Of a stretch of DNA of 64,000 nucleotides, positions 17,413 to 28,526 are shown piece after piece. The notes beneath the pieces are model-generated. The model was given only the letters and a program-made list of their open reading frames with translations, did no database searches and was not told where the DNA came from. Source of the DNA: Streptomyces sp. NBC_00091. GTDB taxonomy: Bacteria > Actinomycetota > Actinomycetes > Streptomycetales > Streptomycetaceae. The translations under genes were made by a program, and so were the position numbers. How positions within the stretch are numbered: the stretch's first letter is position 1; each line of letters starts with the position of its first letter. The stretch covers positions 496,001-560,000 of the forward strand of contig NZ_JAPEMA010000001.1 of NCBI RefSeq assembly GCF_026343185.1, written 5' to 3'.

Positions 17413-17768
17413 TCGGCGGAATGGTCCGGCTCCGCCGAGGTGGGGCCCTGGGGTTCGGGTGTCGCGGGGCCCGGGGCCTGGCGGCGGGTCCGGTTTCGGT
17501 GGCGCTGGCCGGCGGGCCCGCCCCTCGTGCCCCGGAGGCTGCGGGCCGGTCCGGGGTGCGGGTGCCACGCCCGGGACCCCCGCTAACCCCGGTGCCGTGG
17601 ATCGCACGGCGGGTACCCGGGGAGCCTCGGCGAGGCGGGGGAGATCCGAACGAGACGGCCCGGGTCCGAGCCCCGCCGCGCAGGCCTCAGGCGGCAGGCC
17701 CGGGGTACCGGCGGTTTCGGGCCGTCGGAGTCACGCGGCCGGGGCCCGGGCGCCTGGGCGGGCGGGGG

Positions 17769-17870
17769 TCAGGCCCCGAGGGGGGCCGGACAGCGGCCCG
17801 GACACCGGCCCGGCGCGGTACAGAGGCCGGGGGTGTGGAGCCGCGGGGCGAGGTGCTCGTTCGCGGTCAT
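17769..17870 (-). CDS. Putative leaderless Cys-containing leader peptide (33 aa)
   Basis: The short ORF starts MTANEHLAPRLHTPGLC and has three cysteines, all encoded by the rare TGT codon (TGC is the normal Streptomyces choice). The segment RLHTPGLCTAPGRC resembles the RLHVDLCR-like, Cys-ending leader peptides annotated upstream of sulfur genes in Streptomyces. A promoter-like TTGACC-17-CAGGCT ends seven bases before the ATG, so the mRNA would begin at the start codon. A GGCCCC/GGGGCC hairpin lies at its stop. It points toward the sulfonate operon but lies about 970 bp upstream of tauD, further than usual, which lowers confidence. The proposed role is a cysteine-responsive attenuator. Confidence 0.4.
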   Translation of the reverse strand: MTANEHLAPRLHTPGLCTAPGRCPGRCPAPLGA

Positions 17871-17877
17871 GGCTCGG

Positions 17878-17906
17878 AGCCTGTCAGCGCCCCCGCCCCG
17901 GGTCAA
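17878..17906 (-). promoter_or_regulatory. Housekeeping-sigma promoter of the leader ORF
   Basis: On the minus strand TTGACC (17906-17901) and CAGGCT (17883-17878) are separated by 17 bp, and the ATG follows seven bases later. This spacing is that of a leaderless transcript. Confidence 0.55.
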
Positions 17907-18209
17907 CCCCCGCCCCGCACCCCGCCGGATACCCACCACACCCACGCTGACCTGCGAGTTCCCCCTCGCCCAGCGGCTGAAAACCCATGGCTGGATTTCA
18001 CGGCCCCGCAACGCGCCCGCCACGCACCACCCCGCACGGGCGCAACGGCCCGGAGGGAGCGACGCCCGATTACGGGACACACCCAGGCACATCGACAGCA
18101 CGGCGGGGCCGCCGGGCCGCCGGCCCGTCAAGGACACGGCACGGCCGGGGCTCATCTGAGAGGGGGAGATCACATCCGATGGTCCTTCTCTCGCTTTAGC
18201 GGGCGCACC

Positions 18210-18215
18210 TAGCAT
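18210..18215 (+). promoter_or_regulatory. Probable -10 element of mutA
   Basis: TAGCAT ends seven bases before the mutA ATG and there is no ribosome site, which suggests leaderless mutA mRNA. The -35 region is poor (TTCTCT at best). Confidence 0.4.
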
Positions 18216-18222
18216 TCGAGCC

Positions 18223-20084
18223 ATGACGGTCCTGCCTGACGACGGGCTCTCCCTGGCCGCCGAGTTTCCTGACGCGACACATGAGCAGTGGCAACGCCTG
18301 GTCGAGGGCGTACTGCGCAAGTCCGGCAAGGAAGTATCCGGCGAGGCAGCGGAAGCAGCGCTTTCCACGAAGCTCGAGGACGGGCTCATCACCCGCCCGC
18401 TGTACACGGCGCGCCCCGATGGGGACGCCCCCGACACCGGCTTCCCGGGCTTCGCGCCCTTCGTGCGTGGTGGTACCCCCGAGGGCACCAGCGCCTCGGG
18501 CTGGGACGTGCGCCAGCGGCTCGCGGGCAGTGATCCGGTACGGATCAACGAGGCGGCCCTCGCCGACCTCGAGAACGGCACCACCTCCCTGTGGCTGACC
18601 GTCGGCCACGGCGGCATCCCGGCCGAGGGCCTGGGCCGGGCCCTGGACGGGGTCTACCTCGACCTCGCGCCGGTCGCCCTGGACGCGGGCGCCGCGTACG
18701 CCGACGCCGCCCGGGCACTGCTCGACCTGTACGCGGCGCGCGAGGTGGCCCCGCAGGCCGCCCGCGCCGCGCTCGGCATCGACCCGCTGGGCCACGAGGC
18801 CCGTACCGGTGAGGCCCTGGACCTGGCGCCCGCCGCCGAACTGGCCCGCGAGACGGCCGCTTCCTGGCCGGGCGTGCGCGCGCTGACCGTCGACGCCCTG
18901 CCGTACCACGAGGCGGGCGGTTCGGCCGCCGAGGAGCTGGGGCTGTCCCTGGCCACCGGGGTGGCGTACCTGCGCGCCCTGACCGACGCCGGGCTGAGCG
19001 CCGAAGCCGCCTTCGGGCAGCTGGAGTTCCGCTACTCCGCGACCGCCGACCAGTTCCTGACCATCGCCAAGCTGCGCGCCGCGCGCCGCCTGTGGGCCCG
19101 GGTCGCCGAGGCCTGCGGGGCCCCGGAGGCGGGCGCCCAGCGGCAGCACGCCGTCACCTCGCCGGTGATGATGACCCGCCGCGACCCGTGGGTGAACATG
19201 CTGCGGACCACCGTCGCCTGCATGGCGGCGGGCGTGGGCGGCGCGGACTCCGTCACCGTGCTCCCCTTCGACGGCGAACTGGGCCTGCCGGACGCCTTCG
19301 CGCGCCGCATCGCCCGCAACACCTCGACCATCCTGCTCGAGGAGTCGCACCTGGCCCGGGTGATCGACCCGGCCGGTGGCTCGTACTACGTCGAGCGCCT
19401 CACCGACGAACTGGCCCATGCCGCCTGGGAGTTCTTCCAGACCGTCGAGCGGGCGGGCGGCCAGGCCGCCGCGCTGCGCTCCGGGCTGGTCGCGGAGCGG
19501 CTCGCGGCCACCTGGGCGGCGCGCTCCAAGAAGCTGGCCACGCGCCGCGAACCGGTCACCGGTGTCAGCGAGTTCCCGCTGCTGTCGGAGAAGCCCGTCG
19601 TACGCGAGCCCGCGCCCGCGGCGCCGTCCGGCGGTCTCCCCCGGGTGCGGCGCGACGAGGCGTACGAGGCCCTGCGCGCCCGCAGCGACGCGCACCTGGA
19701 GGCCACCGGCGCCCGGCCGCGGATCTTCCTCGCCGCGCTGGGCCCGGCGTCCGCGCACACCGCGCGCGCCACCTTCGCCTCCAACCTCTTCCAGGCGGGC
19801 GGTATCGAGCCCGTGCACGACCCCGTGTCGGTGGACGCGGCGAGCGCCGCCGAGGCGTACGCGGCGAGCGGCGCGGACGGCGTGACGGTGCTGTGCTCCA
19901 GCGACGCGCTCTACGAGGAGCAGGCCGGGGCGGTGGCCGCCGCCCTGCGCTCGGCGGGCGCGACGACCGTGTTCCTCGCGGGCAAGCCCGGCACCTCGGC
20001 CGGCGCCGTGGACGAGTACGTCTTCGCCGGCTGCGACGCGGTCGCCGTGCTGTCCTCCGTACTCGACCGGATGGGAGTCTCGTC

Positions 20085-20088
<4 letters not shown>
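18223..20088 (+). CDS. mutA: Methylmalonyl-CoA mutase small (beta) subunit
   Basis: The 621-residue protein is the non-catalytic subunit of the adenosylcobalamin-dependent mutase that interconverts succinyl-CoA and methylmalonyl-CoA, which feeds polyketide extender units and propionate metabolism. Mutase-barrel segments are visible ([62 protein letters not shown]). The C-terminal cobalamin-like domain is degenerate: the DxHxxG motif is missing where the large subunit has it ([20 protein letters not shown]). It overlaps mutB by 4 bp. Confidence 0.95.
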
Positions 20089-22283
<2,195 letters not shown>

Positions 22284-22296
22284 GCGGGCGCCGGGT

Positions 22297-23283
22297 ATGC
22301 CCCCGAAGATCGACATCGACGTGTACGCGAAGGGCGTGCTCGACGGGAAGCGCGCGCACATAGCGCGCGCCATCACCCTTGTCGAGTCCACCCGGGCGGA
22401 CCACCGCACCCTGGCGCAGCGGCTGTTGACGGAGCTGCTCCCCCACACGGGGAAGGCGCGCCGGATCGGCATCAGCGGGGTTCCGGGGGTGGGCAAGTCC
22501 ACCTTCATCGACGCGTTCGGCACGATGCTGACGGGCCTGGGGCACCGGGTGGCCGTCCTCGCGGTCGACCCCTCCTCCACCCGTACGGGCGGCTCCATCC
22601 TGGGCGACAAGACCCGGATGGAACGCCTGGCGGTGGACCCGGCGGCCTTCGTGCGCCCCTCCCCGTCGGCGGGGACCCTGGGCGGGGTGGCGAAGGCCAC
22701 GCGCGAGTCGATGATCGTGATGGAGGCGGCGGGCTACGACGTCGTCCTCGTGGAAACGGTCGGCGTCGGCCAGTCCGAGACCACGGTCGCGGGGATGGTC
22801 GACTCCTTCCTGCTCCTGTCCCTGGCCCGTACGGGCGACCAGCTCCAGGGCATCAAGAAGGGCGTCCTGGAGCTGGCGGACGTCCTCGCGGTGAACAAGG
22901 CGGACGGCCCGCACGAGCGCGACGCGAAGGCCGCCGCCCGGGAGCTGTCGGGCGCGCTGCGCCTGATGCACCCGGTGGACGCGGCGTGGACCCCACCGGT
23001 CCTCACGTGCAGCGCCCGCGAATCGGCCGGCCTGGACGAGGTCTGGAACCGCCTCGAACAGCACCGGGTGCTGCTGGAGGCGGGCGGCCGGCTGGCGGCG
23101 AAGCGGGCCGCGCAGCAGGTGGAGTGGACCTGGTCGATGGTCCGCGACGAACTGCTGGAACGCCTGCGCGCGAACCCCTCCGTACGGGAGCTGGCCCCGT
23201 CCCTCGAAGCCGGCGTCCGCGCGGGCACCGTCACCGCCACGTCGGCGGCGGACCGGATCCTGGCGGCGTTCGCGGGGGGCTGA
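22297..23283 (+). CDS. meaB: MeaB/ArgK GTPase chaperone of methylmalonyl-CoA mutase
   Basis: The 328-residue G3E-type P-loop GTPase protects and reactivates the mutase and gates cobalamin loading. Walker A is GISGVPGVGKSTFID, followed by AVDPSSTRTGGSILGDKTRM, the switch VLVETVGVGQSE, and NKAD for guanine recognition. It is the third gene of the mut operon. A near-perfect hairpin ends the operon. Confidence 0.95.
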   Translation: MPPKIDIDVYAKGVLDGKRAHIARAITLVESTRADHRTLAQRLLTELLPHTGKARRIGISGVPGVGKSTFIDAFGTMLTGLGHRVAVLAVDPSSTRTGGSILGDKTRMERLAVDPAAFVRPSPSAGTLGGVAKATRESMIVMEAAGYDVVLVETVGVGQSETTVAGMVDSFLLLSLARTGDQLQGIKKGVLELADVLAVNKADGPHERDAKAAARELSGALRLMHPVDAAWTPPVLTCSARESAGLDEVWNRLEQHRVLLEAGGRLAAKRAAQQVEWTWSMVRDELLERLRANPSVRELAPSLEAGVRAGTVTATSAADRILAAFAGG

Positions 23284-23288
23284 GCGGT

Positions 23289-23320
23289 CGGCGTGGGCCC
23301 GGGGTGCCGGGCCCACGCCG
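23289..23320. terminator. Strong bidirectional terminator
   Basis: CGGCGTGGGCCCGG and its exact complement form a perfect 14-bp stem with a GGTG loop, between meaB and the convergent NACHT gene. Confidence 0.85.
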
Positions 23321-23323
23321 GGA

Positions 23324-26300
23324 TCACCCGTTGGCCGGGCTCCCCCACCTGAAGGCCACGTGCGGCAGCAGGTCGACACCGCGGACGCGATCACGGTCCG
23401 CATGGACGTAGACGTCCTCAAGCGCGGTCAGTTCGGCCAACGGCGCGATGTCGATGTCCCCCTCCGTGGTGAGGTCGCCCATGAACCGGCAGTCCTCCAG
23501 CATGGGGAACACGGCGGGCAGCCGCCGGATGGCAGCCTGGAGGGCTCCCTCCCCGCCACCACCGTCGAGGACCAGGCAGACGACGTCCGGCAGGGTCACG
23601 TCCGCCGGCAGGGTGGCGAACGACGAGGCGGACGCCTTGAAGTAGATGAGGGGCAGGGCGTGGATTTCCCGCCAGTCCGCGGCCGAGACCGGACTGGACG
23701 CCGGATTGAGTTGCAGGTGGCTCAGACCGGAGAACGCCCCCAGTCCCTTGAGCCCGTTCGCGGGACTCGCCCCGCCGGAGACGATGAGCACGCCCAAGGG
23801 GGCGTCCGTGGGCAGTTCCGTCACGGACCAGCTCATGCCGTCAGGACCGTCGATGCTGAGGAAGTCCAGCACCCGCAGCTCGGAGACCGCGCGCAGGTCG
23901 AAGTCCGGTCGGGGAGTGGTGATGTCGAGTTGCGCGACCGGCATCCCACGGATCGCGGACAGGTCCTTCAGCTCCGGGCAGTCGATGAGCGAGAGGGACG
24001 TCGGGGCGCGTTCCCCCGCCAGGAAGGACAGATCCGACACGGAGGCACCCTGGAGCGCGAAGTGTGCGGGGCTGCACCGGCCGAGGAACCCCGTCAGGGC
24101 CTGCAAGGACACGCCACGCCTGATGTCCAGGCTGTCCGGACGGATTCCGAGGCGCTCCAGCTGCTCCAGCTGTTCGTCGGACCGGATGGTGTAGAGCAGA
24201 TCGGCCGGGTCCAGGCGGGCGATGACCTCGTCCGCGTAGCCGGCGCAATCGAAGCGCGCCCAGGTCCACATGAGCTGCGAACGCACCTGGCGGTAGGGAT
24301 GCCGGGCGAACTGCGCGAGGAAGGGGACCGCGGCCTCCGACGCGATGTGTGAGGCCGTGATCACCACGTGGTACGCGTCCATGCCGACGAGGTTCACAGG
24401 GCCCGGGAGGAGGCCCAGGACCAGCGGTCCGACCTCGGCCAGGGCTCGGGCTTCCTCCTCGTTCCGCGGCGGGATGAGGGTGGCGGTGCGCGCTTCCACC
24501 TCCGCGCGTACCTCGGGAGCGAGCGTGGTCGCGTGTTCGAGGCAGGCCGCCGCCAGCAGGTAGACGCGTGCCTGGGTGCGCCGGTCGGAGGAGCGGTCGC
24601 CCAGGGCGAGCAGGTCGCGGAAGACGGCCACGCGCTCGGCCGGCCGGGCGAGGGCGACCGCCATCCGGATGACGTCCTCCCACTGGTCGTCGCCGGCGTG
24701 GTCGGTGAGGAGTCCGAAGTCGCCCTCCTCCACGGCGGCCTGTGCGCCGAGGAAGTCCTGGAAGGTACGGTGGACGAAGTCCACGGTGTCGGGGGCCGGT
24801 TCGCGGAGCAGTCCGCTGCGCTGGAGGAAGTGCTCGAAGACCTCGGGTGCTCCGCCCAGGGTGGCCGCCTGCGGTACGGCGGGCAGGGCCCGGGCGATGA
24901 TGTCCTCGGCGCGCGAACGGTCCATCTCCGTACGGCCGTTCTTGATCAGCCAGTACGCGAGCCGCTGGAGCAGGTCGAGTTGCGGGGCCTCCGGGAGGTC
25001 CGGGACGCGCATGTCGCGCTGGCGGTCGCGGCGGCTCAGCAGCATGGAGAGCGCGGCCTGGTAGAGCTCCTTGCGGCCGTGGGGGAGATAGCCGCCCCTG
25101 TCGCGGTGAAGTGCGCAGATCAGGCCGCACATCAGGGGGTTGGTGGCGAGCCGGCCGAGATCGGGCTTGAGACGTACGGCGGTGAGGAGCTGGGCCTCGT
25201 ACGCCTCCAGCTCCTCGTCCTCGGCCGTGCCCTGGCGGGCCGCCGCGTGCCAGCGCTTGATGAAGGTGGCGATCTCGGCGGGGCCCATCGCGGAGAGGGT
25301 CAGCTCGGTGAAGCCGTCCTCGGCGAGCCAGTCCATGCCGACGGCGGAGGGGCGGGAGGTGACGAGCCAGCGGTTGTCGCCCCCGTAGAGGTCCATCAGG
25401 TCCCGCAGCCAGCTGCGGGTGCGCTCGCGCTCGCGGTCGGGGACCTCGTCGATGCCGTCGATGAGGACCAGTCCGCGCCCTGCTGCGAGGACGCGGTGCG
25501 CCCAGCCGTCGGGCTGGCTTCCGCTGAGCATGCAGCCGGCGGCGGTGAGGAAGTCCCGGGGCTCGGGGAGCCGTTCGCCGTGACGGGTCAGCGTGCGCAG
25601 GGGCAGGACGAAGGGGATGCGGTCCTCGAGGTACGCCATCTGCGGGGAGAGGTCCTGCCGGGCGGCGGAGACGGCCAGCCACTGCACCAGGGTGGTCTTG
25701 CCGGAGCCGGCTTCGCCGCGGAGCAGGACCCGGTGGCTGCCGGCCAGGGCCTGGTCGGCGGGCTGTGGGGCGAAAGCGCCGGCCAGCAGCTGCGCCAGGG
25801 TGGACCGATCGACTTCGCCTTCAGCCACCATCCGGGCCCGACGGGTCACGGTCTGGGCCCAGTCGGCAGCCTGCCAGGCCAAGGTCGAGGCAACGCGAAC
25901 GTCGGGGTCCGGGGTCGGTGCTTCACCCTCGGCAACGGACTCCGACAGCTCACCTTCGGCCAGGACGGCCCACTTCCGCACTGCCCGCACGTGCCGCCAC
26001 CGCGCCGTCACCTCCAGGCTCAAGTACGCCGCGTCCAGCGGCCACCGCTTCGGGGAGTTGCCGAGGTCGATGCCGTAGATCTCCAGCTTGGCGTGCTTCT
26101 TCGCCACATACGGGAGGTACTCCTGCTCGAACGCGGCGTCCTCCGCCCCCGGCAAGGGATCGCGGCGGATCAGTTCGTCCACCTTCGCCGTCAGTTCCCC
26201 GATCCCCCGGGTCTGCTCCACCAGGGCGTGGGCCACGAAGGTCGAGCGCTGCGTGAAGAAGTGCAGGATGTGCAGGCAGGCGGCTTCGAGCAGTCGCTCG

Positions 26301-26707
26301 TAGAAGTACGTGCCGTCGGCGGTCAGTTCGCGGTCGGGACGCCCCGCGGCGCGGCGCAGCTCGCGGGCGAAGGCCGCCGAGCCGAGGCGGACCGCGTCCA
26401 GGTCGCTGAGGGTGAGGTCGCCGAGGGCGTGCAGGGTGGTGGCGAGGGCGTCGGCTACGGCCTGCTGTTCGTCGGCGGCGATGGGGCGCTCGCCCGTACG
26501 CAGTGCCTGGCGGACCAACTTCGCGGCGAGGGTGCGCAGATCGGACTCCGTGAGGGAGCGCTTCTCGCCGGTGAACGACACGTAGCCGGAGATCCGGATC
26601 GGCTTGTCGACGAGTCCGGCGCCGCCGCCCTCGGTGACGAAGAGCTTCCTGACGAGCGGGCCGATGGCCGCCGAGGCCAGTCGGGTGCCGATGATCCCGG
26701 GCTCCAT
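23324..26707 (-). CDS. NLR-like NACHT NTPase with leucine-rich C-terminus
   Basis: The 1127-residue protein has three parts. Residues 1 to about 300 are helical, starting MEPGIIGTRLASAAIGPLVRK and containing YFYERLLEAACLHILHFFTQ, resembling a NACHT N-terminal helical domain (probably the NNH7 type). The NACHT follows with Walker A LRGEAGSGKTTLVQW near residue 332, Walker B GLVLIDGIDEVPD, sensor NRWLVTSRPSAVG, and a winged-helix/helical region. The C-terminal 350 residues contain irregular leucine-rich repeats (LSLIDCPELKDLSAIRGMPVAQL). Bacterial NACHT proteins of this build can be antiphage sensors. No separate effector gene is adjacent, so the N-terminal helical domain would be the effector. 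The asparaginase gene lies 72 bp upstream. Confidence 0.9.
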   Translation of the reverse strand: MEPGIIGTRLASAAIGPLVRKLFVTEGGGAGLVDKPIRISGYVSFTGEKRSLTESDLRTLAAKLVRQALRTGERPIAADEQQAVADALATTLHALGDLTLSDLDAVRLGSAAFARELRRAAGRPDRELTADGTYFYERLLEAACLHILHFFTQRSTFVAHALVEQTRGIGELTAKVDELIRRDPLPGAEDAAFEQEYLPYVAKKHAKLEIYGIDLGNSPKRWPLDAAYLSLEVTARWRHVRAVRKWAVLAEGELSESVAEGEAPTPDPDVRVASTLAWQAADWAQTVTRRARMVAEGEVDRSTLAQLLAGAFAPQPADQALAGSHRVLLRGEAGSGKTTLVQWLAVSAARQDLSPQMAYLEDRIPFVLPLRTLTRHGERLPEPRDFLTAAGCMLSGSQPDGWAHRVLAAGRGLVLIDGIDEVPDRERERTRSWLRDLMDLYGGDNRWLVTSRPSAVGMDWLAEDGFTELTLSAMGPAEIATFIKRWHAAARQGTAEDEELEAYEAQLLTAVRLKPDLGRLATNPLMCGLICALHRDRGGYLPHGRKELYQAALSMLLSRRDRQRDMRVPDLPEAPQLDLLQRLAYWLIKNGRTEMDRSRAEDIIARALPAVPQAATLGGAPEVFEHFLQRSGLLREPAPDTVDFVHRTFQDFLGAQAAVEEGDFGLLTDHAGDDQWEDVIRMAVALARPAERVAVFRDLLALGDRSSDRRTQARVYLLAAACLEHATTLAPEVRAEVEARTATLIPPRNEEEARALAEVGPLVLGLLPGPVNLVGMDAYHVVITASHIASEAAVPFLAQFARHPYRQVRSQLMWTWARFDCAGYADEVIARLDPADLLYTIRSDEQLEQLERLGIRPDSLDIRRGVSLQALTGFLGRCSPAHFALQGASVSDLSFLAGERAPTSLSLIDCPELKDLSAIRGMPVAQLDITTPRPDFDLRAVSELRVLDFLSIDGPDGMSWSVTELPTDAPLGVLIVSGGASPANGLKGLGAFSGLSHLQLNPASSPVSAADWREIHALPLIYFKASASSFATLPADVTLPDVVCLVLDGGGGEGALQAAIRRLPAVFPMLEDCRFMGDLTTEGDIDIAPLAELTALEDVYVHADRDRVRGVDLLPHVAFRWGSPANG

Positions 26708-26779
26708 GCGTCCCCCTGCAACGTCGCGACCGTTGCGGAGATCCTAGTGGCGCCCGGGGCCCGTCCCCTCGGAGAAACG

Positions 26780-27781
26780 TTACGCCTCGACCAGGACCGG
26801 GTCGGGGGCGCCGAGGGCCGCGCGCAGGGCGCGGTTCCGGTCGGCCGGGTCGGTGGCGGAGAGGAGCGCCGCGAGGACCGCGATACGGGCCTGGCCGGCG
26901 CGGAGGGTGCCGGTCGGGACGGCTCCGGCGGCGACGAGGTCGACCGCGCCGCCGTGCGTGTAGATCTCGGTGACCGGGCCGGCCGCGACCCGCGTGGTCA
27001 GGGCGACGAGCACACCGCGGGCGACGGCGGCCCGTACGGCTTCGACGATCTCGGGGGTGGCGTTGCCCGCGCCGGTGCCGACGAGGACGATGCCCCGGGC
27101 GCCGGCCTCGACGGCGGCGTTCAGCAGCAGCGGGTCGCCGTCGGCGTGGTGCATCACCATGTCCACGCGCGGCGGCAGCTCCGGCATGGCGGGCAGCGCG
27201 AGGGGGGCCGGGCGCTCGGGGTGGCGCAGCACGGTGACCCTGCCGAAGCCGATCTTGCCGAGGAGTTCCTTCGAGGGGTCCGCGAAGGCGTCCAGGGCCA
27301 CGGCCTGCGTCTTGACGGTGCCGCGGGCGGCGTGCACCCGGCCCGCGAAGGTGATCAGGACGCCCAGCCCGCGCGTGTTCGCGGCGGTGAGCAGGGCGTC
27401 GTAGAGGTTGCCGGGTCCGTCGCCGTCGGCGGAGCCCATGGGGAGCTGCGAGCCCGTGAAGACGACGCTGCGCGCGTCGTGGTGGTGCAGGTCGACCAGG
27501 AAGGCCGACTCCTCGAGGGTGTCGGTGCCGTGGGTGACGACGATGCCGTCGACCCCGGGGTCGGCGAGGACCTCGTGGACGGTGCGCAGCAGGGTCAGCT
27601 GGTGGGCGGTGGTGAGGCGGGGGCTGTTCACGCTGAAGAGGTCCACGACCTCGACGGTGACGCCCTCGGGCAGCGGGGCGGTGGCCATGACCTCCCGGCC
27701 GTCCGCCTCGGCGGCGAAGCCCGAGCCCTTCCACCGACTGGCTATGGTCCCGCCGGTGCTGATGACGACGATGCGCCCCAT
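26780..27781 (-). CDS. L-asparaginase
   Basis: This enzyme deamidates asparagine to aspartate and ammonia. The catalytic first threonine is in GRIVVISTGGTIAS and the second in GIVVTHGTDTLEE. GSQLPMGSADGDGPGNL and the C-terminal VAAGPVTEIYTHGGAVDLV complete the family pattern. I chose the ATG at 27781 (MGRIVVIS), which gives 333 residues; a longer start would run through the divergent promoter and operator. No signal peptide is present, so it is a cytoplasmic enzyme. It is divergent from the AsnC-type regulator, which suggests local control. Confidence 0.92.
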   Translation of the reverse strand: MGRIVVISTGGTIASRWKGSGFAAEADGREVMATAPLPEGVTVEVVDLFSVNSPRLTTAHQLTLLRTVHEVLADPGVDGIVVTHGTDTLEESAFLVDLHHHDARSVVFTGSQLPMGSADGDGPGNLYDALLTAANTRGLGVLITFAGRVHAARGTVKTQAVALDAFADPSKELLGKIGFGRVTVLRHPERPAPLALPAMPELPPRVDMVMHHADGDPLLLNAAVEAGARGIVLVGTGAGNATPEIVEAVRAAVARGVLVALTTRVAAGPVTEIYTHGGAVDLVAAGAVPTGTLRAGQARIAVLAALLSATDPADRNRALRAALGAPDPVLVEA

Positions 27782-27843
27782 GGCCACCCTTCCCGGATGC
27801 TCTCGTACATGTTTTCTGGAGAGGGCAATGATAGTGAGATCTA

Positions 27844-27903
27844 CGCGCAATGCGATTGCGCGTTCTAGCACTCCTGTAACAAACGATGAGCGATAATTGC
27901 GCG
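27844..27903. promoter_or_regulatory. Candidate Lrp/AsnC operator between asparaginase and its regulator
   Basis: CGCGCAATGCGATTGCGCG (27844-27862) has two perfect 8-bp arms around GCG. The half-site ATTGCGCG recurs at 27896-27903, directly against the regulator ATG and 41 bp, about four helical turns, from the first copy. The layout fits a multimeric Lrp-type regulator acting on both genes. Confidence 0.6.
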
Positions 27904-28359
27904 ATGGACGCCATTGATCGTGAAATCTTGCGCGAGCTCCAGCGCGACGGCCGGCTCAGCAACCAGGAGCTGGCCCAGCGCGTGGGCCTGACCCCCTCCC
28001 CCTGCATGCGCCGGGTGCGCCAGCTGGAGCAGGACGGGGTGATCCAGGGCTACCGCGCGGTGATCGACCCCGATGCGGTGGGCCGGGGGTTCGAAGTGCT
28101 GGTGTCGGTGGAGGTCCGCCGGGACCGGGAGGCCGTCGAGGCCTTCGAGGCGGCGCTCCAGGACATTCCCGACGTGGTCGAGGCCTACCGCCTCTTCGGC
28201 AGCCCCGGCTGCCTGCTGCGCATCGCCGTCGCGGACCTGCGCGCGTACGAGCGGCTGTGGATCGAGCGGCTCACCGCACTTTCAGGTGTCACCGAGGTGA
28301 ACTCCCAGATCATCATGAAGCGGATCAAGGAGCCGACCGGCCTTCCCGTGGGGAACTGA
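27904..28359 (+). CDS. Lrp/AsnC-family transcriptional regulator
   Basis: The 151-residue protein starts MDAIDREILRELQRDGRLSNQELAQRVGLTPSPCMRRVRQLEQDGVIQGY, the classical AsnC helix-turn-helix. The RAM ligand-binding domain follows (FEVLVSVEVRRDREAVEAFEAALQDIPDVVEAYRLFGSPGCLLRIAVADLRAYERLW). The ATG at 27886 is an alternative start six codons upstream, with no better ribosome site. It is divergent from the asparaginase gene, which it probably regulates in response to an amino acid; asparagine is the obvious guess. It ends 167 bp before the first SARP gene. Confidence 0.93.
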   Translation: MDAIDREILRELQRDGRLSNQELAQRVGLTPSPCMRRVRQLEQDGVIQGYRAVIDPDAVGRGFEVLVSVEVRRDREAVEAFEAALQDIPDVVEAYRLFGSPGCLLRIAVADLRAYERLWIERLTALSGVTEVNSQIIMKRIKEPTGLPVGN

Positions 28360-28379
28360 GGAGTTCCGCAACGAACGCC

Positions 28380-28435
28380 CATTACCGCAAGTAATGTTCA
28401 CGCCAAAGACATCAGGGGTGAACCCAACTTGTTCA
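28380..28435. promoter_or_regulatory. Short inverted repeats upstream of the large SARP gene
   Basis: CATTAC-5-GTAATG (28380-28396) and TGAAC-7-GTTCA (28419-28435) lie in the 167-bp promoter region of the AfsR-type gene. They are possible regulator sites, but short enough to be chance. Confidence 0.3.
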
Positions 28436-28526
28436 GGCCGTGGAACGGGTTGGACTACTCACGGGTAGACGCTCACACTGCATGTGATCAACAAGCGTTG
28501 CTGGCACTGATGGGGGATCTACCAGC

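Larger units (their letters stand above)
16801..18222. other. 1.4-kb mostly non-coding region between the sulfonate operon and mutA
   Basis: No conserved protein is visible on either strand. All long open frames here are Pro/Arg/Gly low complexity caused by GC bias. The region holds the 9-bp minisatellite at 17239-17412, the Cys-containing short ORF at 17769-17870 with its promoter, and the mutA promoter at the right end. Confidence 0.7.

Noticed and set aside
15871..17607. N-terminal extension of the TauD enzyme to 578 residues
   Set aside because: The added part is Pro/Arg low complexity across the minisatellite, and the ATG at 16800 has a clear AGGAG ribosome site and the normal family length.
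17319..18212. Collagen-like protein gene on the plus strand
   Set aside because: Only a few Gly-x-Thr triplets occur, the frame is broken by length changes in the repeat, and there is no ribosome site or signal peptide.
18100..18222. Cobalamin riboswitch upstream of mutA
   Set aside because: No B12-box-like sequence or room for the structure was seen, and the mutA transcript appears leaderless.
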